Positions 60,486 through 64,000 of a DNA stretch of 64,000 nt are shown one piece after another (position 1 is the first letter of the stretch; each line of letters starts with the position of its first letter). A program made the position numbers and the translations under genes. The DNA comes from Anaerohalosphaeraceae bacterium (GTDB taxonomy: Bacteria > Planctomycetota > Phycisphaerae > Sedimentisphaerales > Anaerohalosphaeraceae): positions 310,001-374,000 of the forward strand of contig DAOSUR010000001.1 in the NCBI GenBank assembly GCA_035378985.1, in the 5' to 3' direction. The notes under the pieces were generated by a model. It saw only the letters and a program-made list of their open reading frames with translations. It did not search any database and was not told the DNA's origin.

Positions 60486-61796
60486 ATGGAAATAAACAGG
60501 ACAAACAGGGGCTGCAAAATATCTTCCTTCATCAGTCGGGAACTCTTTGAAACCATTGAAGAGCGGTTTTGGAGACATTACGGTCTGGGCATTGAAACAA
60601 TCGGGACAGACGGCAGACGAATCCGTGGATTGTGCTCTGAATCATGCGAGCTGGCTTTTTGTTCCTATATCCGAAGCAATCCTGCGTCGCGGAAACGCTG
60701 TCTGCAGGAGCGGCTTCGCAGTCTGCATATGGCCTTTGAGACGGGGCAGCCTTATACAACGCTTTGCCATGCCGGAATTTTGTTCAGCTGCATTCCGATT
60801 ATGCATCGGGAAACACCGCTGGGCGGGATGCTGACGGGCAAATGTCTTTCCGAACCGTTCAATGAAACCATCGGGCAGGATATGCTCAAACGGCTGGCCG
60901 GCCTTCGCTTTTCAGCCGAGCGGCTCTTTGACGAAGCCCGCTTTCTGCCGATTACCAGCGGACGGCTCCTCCATGAGGCGGTCGAGTTTCTTTTTATCCT
61001 GGTCTATGAAACGGCGAAACTGGACCCGCATGTGATCGAATGGAAACGGCTGCAGACCACCCAGCAGGCACACATCGGAGAACTCATTCAGGAACACAAA
61101 CAGGCCGGCCTGGAGCAGGGGTACCCTTTTGAACTGGAAAAGCGGCTGATTGTCAAAGTGAAAATTGCCGACAAAGCCGGAGCCGACGACCTGCTGAATA
61201 CACTTTTGGCAGGCATTCTGTACCATTATCCCGGGCAGATTAATATTTTGAAGATTCGTCTGACGGAGCTTCTGGGGATTCTGAGCCGGGCGGCGGCGGA
61301 AGCCGGAGCAGACCCGGAAACACTGCTGGAGAAGAACGCTTCCTATATCAGCAAAGTGATTTCTCTGCAAAACCAGGAGGAAATCTGTCTTTGGCTCAGT
61401 GTGGCAGTCCGGGAGCTGATTGACTGTGTTTCGGCCGCCGGAAAACCAGGTCGTCTGGAACGGCTTCAGCCCGCCCTGGAGTTTCTCCAACAGCACTTTC
61501 ATGAAAAAATCACGCTGGAGCAGATTGCCCGTTCGGCGCATTTGAGCGTGTCCCGACTGTGTCATTTGTTTCAGGAACGCATGCAGACAACTGCCGTGGC
61601 CTATCTGAATGAACTTCGCATCAGCTGGGCCAAACGGCTGCTTTCAACAACAGAGAAAACCTGTCTGGAAATCTGTTTTGAATCGGGCTTTGAGAACCTG
61701 AGTTATTTTAACCGAACTTTTAAAAAACTGACTGGGCTTACGCCCAGCCAGTTTCGCAAACAACATCGTCCCGCCGCCTCGTCGGTGCGGGGATAA
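60486..61796 (+). CDS. AraC-family regulator with PocR sensory domain
   Basis: A 436-residue protein. A PocR domain at about residues 10-160 keeps the conserved Cys pattern: CSESCELAFCSYIR, then RKRC, then CHAGILFSCIPI. A helical linker with weak homology follows. The AraC HTH pair is at the C-terminus (ITLEQIARSAHLSVSRLCHL and ICFESGFENLSYFNRTFKKL). PocR domains bind small ligands, in Salmonella 1,2-propanediol. It is divergent from the corrinoid methyltransferase operon (179 bp gap) and presumably controls it; a TATAAT at 60438-60443 may be its -10. Confidence 0.9.
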   Translation: MEINRTNRGCKISSFISRELFETIEERFWRHYGLGIETIGTDGRRIRGLCSESCELAFCSYIRSNPASRKRCLQERLRSLHMAFETGQPYTTLCHAGILFSCIPIMHRETPLGGMLTGKCLSEPFNETIGQDMLKRLAGLRFSAERLFDEARFLPITSGRLLHEAVEFLFILVYETAKLDPHVIEWKRLQTTQQAHIGELIQEHKQAGLEQGYPFELEKRLIVKVKIADKAGADDLLNTLLAGILYHYPGQINILKIRLTELLGILSRAAAEAGADPETLLEKNASYISKVISLQNQEEICLWLSVAVRELIDCVSAAGKPGRLERLQPALEFLQQHFHEKITLEQIARSAHLSVSRLCHLFQERMQTTAVAYLNELRISWAKRLLSTTEKTCLEICFESGFENLSYFNRTFKKLTGLTPSQFRKQHRPAASSVRG

Positions 61797-61805
61797 AAGG
61801 CCGCC

Positions 61806-63317
61806 TTATTGAATCTCCGCCGGCGTCTTGAAATCGTAGCACTCAAACGGGATACCCAGCTCCTCCGCCAGGGCCTTCAAATCCGCCAGATAATCGCCGA
61901 AGACGGTCATCGGATGGTTCGTATTGACCTTCCATTCGATTCGTCCGCACAGTTTGAGATACCACTGCGGCCAGTCGCGGCTGCACCGCTCGGTACGCCG
62001 CAGCCATTCCTCCTCCGACGGAACATCCGTCTTGCCGCGTCCGGCGCACAGATACAGCTGATGATTGCGATAGCTGAAGCGGGCCCAGGTGACCACGCCG
62101 GGCTTGCGGACCACAACGGAACAGGTGCCGCCGCCGGCTTTGAAGTACATCGGCGTCTGACGCTCGGACCAGGCGCCTTCGAGCGAATCGTCGCGTCCGT
62201 AAGCAAAATAAGGAGCCAGAGCACCGGAGTTGACAAACCAGTAAAGCATCGTGTCGGGCTGCCAGTACCGCAGGTCGTTAAAGCCGACCGGTTTTCCGCC
62301 GGTGAGCAGTTTGAGCACCTGCATCGTCAGGGCGGCCCCGTCATCGGCCTCCGTGGCGGCAACAAAGGTCGTACCGTCCCCTTCCGGACGAAGGCGGTTG
62401 TTCAGGATGCCCAGCGTTAAATCAGTCGTCGGATAATGTTCAATCCAGTCCAGCTGGTCCTGCACGCCGACAAAATCCAGCCCAAACTGTTTTTTGAGTT
62501 CCAGCAAGGCACAATACACCTTCATCTGGAACAGGACCATGTCTTTGGTTAATTCGGTTTCCGGATTGGTGCCGAGGACAAAACGCATTTTATTCTGAAC
62601 GAGAAAATCAAAGGCCTGCTGCGCCCGCTCATCGGGGATGCGTTCGGCCATCTTCAGCACACGCAGGCCGTCAAAACCGAGTTTGGCAATGCCGAAATAG
62701 CGGAGGAAATCGGCCTCGGATATCTTGTTCCACATCTCCATCGAGCGGGGACCGACGGTTCCGTACACCATACCGGACAGCTGCTTTTTGACCTTTTGGG
62801 CCTTTTTGCGGCTGGCATCGGTAACCTTGATTTCGATGGGCTTGGGATATTTGGGGGCATAGCGGCCCTTGGTCAAGAAAGTTTCGAGGGCCTCTCGATA
62901 GGTATCATATTCCTCAAACTTTTCCACAAAAAGCCGGCTGGTTTTGATGCCGACATGCTCCGTACCGCCGGCAGCCGCTAAAAGCCCCACAGCCCCGGGA
63001 AAATCCGGAATTGCACTGCCCAAGAGGAGCTTGGGTGTGTCTTTGGGCAGCTGCCACATCGGACTGACGGAGAAATCCGGATAGGCCCAGCCGGCCATAA
63101 AATTGATAAAGCGGCTGCCCTTGGCCTTTCGTATCACCCGCAGACCTTCGGCCACGCTCGAAACCGGCTTGTCAGGGTTCAGGACGTTGGGCTGCCAGCC
63201 CAGACTGCGAATGACCTTTTTCAAATGCTCCAGCTGAGGTTTGGCAACCGCCATGACGACTTCGTTGGGTTTTTCCCGTGCATCCAGAGGAATGTAGATG
63301 TCTACTACCTTTTTCAT
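61806..63317 (-). CDS. L-fucose/L-arabinose isomerase-like protein
   Basis: A 503-residue protein of the fucose/arabinose isomerase fold: MRFVLGTNPETELTKDMVLF, FVAATEADDGAALTMQVLKL (acidic metal ligand region), and WQLPKDTPKLLLGSA in the N-terminal half. The C-terminal GTCSVVVRKPGVVTWARFSY is typical of this family. The exact sugar is uncertain; many such proteins in Planctomycetota are annotated only as fucose isomerase-like. A sugar-binding protein gene lies upstream on the same strand. Confidence 0.8.
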   Translation of the reverse strand: MKKVVDIYIPLDAREKPNEVVMAVAKPQLEHLKKVIRSLGWQPNVLNPDKPVSSVAEGLRVIRKAKGSRFINFMAGWAYPDFSVSPMWQLPKDTPKLLLGSAIPDFPGAVGLLAAAGGTEHVGIKTSRLFVEKFEEYDTYREALETFLTKGRYAPKYPKPIEIKVTDASRKKAQKVKKQLSGMVYGTVGPRSMEMWNKISEADFLRYFGIAKLGFDGLRVLKMAERIPDERAQQAFDFLVQNKMRFVLGTNPETELTKDMVLFQMKVYCALLELKKQFGLDFVGVQDQLDWIEHYPTTDLTLGILNNRLRPEGDGTTFVAATEADDGAALTMQVLKLLTGGKPVGFNDLRYWQPDTMLYWFVNSGALAPYFAYGRDDSLEGAWSERQTPMYFKAGGGTCSVVVRKPGVVTWARFSYRNHQLYLCAGRGKTDVPSEEEWLRRTERCSRDWPQWYLKLCGRIEWKVNTNHPMTVFGDYLADLKALAEELGIPFECYDFKTPAEIQ

Positions 63318-63353
63318 CGCCGCTTCCTTTCTGCTGTCTTTTCCAGGATTCCT

Positions 63354-64000
63354 TTACTTTTCTTTTCCGAGCCATTCACCGCCTTGGTCAATATTTTCCG
63401 GCGTAAAGACCCGCGAGTCCAGTATTATTTCCTTCGGAACAGACTGTCCGGAAAGAATTTTGACGGCGGTTTCGACGGCTTCACGACCGCCGGTTGGATA
63501 CTCAAAACTGGCGGCGAGGATGCCCTGTTTCACATAGGCCTGCCCCTCTTGGGGAAGCGCATCAATCCCTACAAAGAGAATGTTCTTTTCCCGTCCGGCG
63601 GCTTTGGCGGCCAGATAAGCACCGTGGGCTCCCGGATCATTATGGGCATAGACCAAATCAATCTGCGGGAAGCGGGCCAGAGCGGATTCCATTTCCTTTC
63701 GGGCATTGGGTTCAAGCCATTTCATATCCGCTTCAAAGATAATTTCTATTTGGGTCCCTTCAATGCCCTCCCGGAAACCGGCATGTCTGTCCTGGCCGGG
63801 CGTAGAGGTCATCAGTCCTTTGAGTTCGACGATTTTGCCTTTTCCGCCGAGCTTGGAGGCAATCCATTTGCCGGCCGCACGACCGATTTTCCGATTGTCC
63901 GCCCCAATAAAGCAGGTGTACTGGTCGCCGAGAACCCGCCTGTCCAGAACAATGACGGGGATCCCCTTGGCATAGGCCTGTGCCACAACGGGAGTCAGCG
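63354..64000 (-). CDS. Periplasmic sugar-binding protein of an ABC transporter (5' truncated)
   Basis: The 215 C-terminal codons of a type 1 periplasmic binding protein (RbsB-like); the frame runs out of the window at the right edge. Recognisable segments are YAKGIPVIVLDRRVLGDQYT, RKIGRAAGKWIASKLGGKGK, HAGFREGIEG, and LVYAHNDPGAHGAYLAAKAA. It would deliver a sugar to a membrane permease. It is directly upstream (36 bp) of the fucose-isomerase-like gene, so both probably belong to one sugar-use operon. Confidence 0.88.
   Translation of the reverse strand, partial: LTPVVAQAYAKGIPVIVLDRRVLGDQYTCFIGADNRKIGRAAGKWIASKLGGKGKIVELKGLMTSTPGQDRHAGFREGIEGTQIEIIFEADMKWLEPNARKEMESALARFPQIDLVYAHNDPGAHGAYLAAKAAGREKNILFVGIDALPQEGQAYVKQGILAASFEYPTGGREAVETAVKILSGQSVPKEIILDSRVFTPENIDQGGEWLGKEK

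Overview
The window looks like an anaerobic, carbohydrate-degrading member of the Planctomycetota, most likely class Phycisphaerae (Sedimentisphaerales-like). This is inferred from gene families rather than a marker tree. The indicators are two DUF1080 lipoproteins, dockerin-like double C-terminal modules on exported proteins, a PEP-CTERM protein, LolA-like proteins paired with sigma factors or small exported peptides, lpxB and lptF/lptG (a Gram-negative outer membrane), and a Rex-controlled cytoplasmic [NiFe] hydrogenase. Both edges cut genes.

Layout. 1-7 kb: the end of a secreted beta-helix protein, an FmdB-type zinc ribbon, then rex-hydBGDA with a good sigma70-type promoter and a Rex-like operator, a terminator, and the hydrogenase maturation protease. 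7-13 kb: cupin, two DUF1080 lipoproteins, gmhA, a DEAD-box helicase, a MEMO1-type protein, purE and a small membrane protein. 13.6-16.9 kb: a large GLUG-repeat exported protein whose frame is broken by one in-frame TAA just after the signal peptide. 16.9-19.3 kb: a FliA-type sigma factor and lpxB.

19.3-26 kb is the most unusual region. Two adjacent operons start with near-duplicate ~270-bp leaders (promoter, a possible structured 5' UTR, ribosome binding site and first codons). Operon 1 is TPR protein, exported Cys-rich protein with a double-glycine motif, LolA-like protein, and a signal-peptide-bearing, membrane-anchored C39-like cysteine peptidase. Operon 2 is a second Cys-rich double-glycine protein and a second LolA-like protein. 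I read this as a candidate Sec-exported peptide maturation system in which the double-glycine peptidase works outside the cytoplasm instead of being fused to an ABC transporter.

26-42 kb: a subtilisin-like protease, a NusG paralogue with manA, a cell-wall amidase, a Fur-family regulator with a His-rich membrane protein and a perfect palindromic operator, ferritin, lptFG, PilZ, several small proteins, a stand-alone E2-like acyltransferase lacking its catalytic His, a candidate small RNA, parA-nusB-ribH and a TPR protein. 42.7-48.4 kb: tRNA-Leu(UAA), a Re-citrate-synthase-like enzyme with a HAD phosphatase and threonine synthase, a cold-shock gene with a long foldable leader, and an ECF sigma factor with an anti-sigma-like LolA-fold protein. 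48.4-58.5 kb: a PEP-CTERM remnant, maf, a metallopeptidase-like lipoprotein gene with an in-frame TAG in its signal peptide, AMMECR1, a YhcH-type protein, a PEP-CTERM protein and signalling kinases. 58.5-64 kb: a corrinoid protein and MtaA/UroD-type methyltransferase divergent from a PocR-AraC regulator, then a fucose-isomerase-like protein and a truncated sugar-binding protein.

Together the genes suggest a fermenter that disposes of electrons as H2 under NADH control, degrades glycans with exported proteins, and has a distinctive set of Cys-rich exported products.
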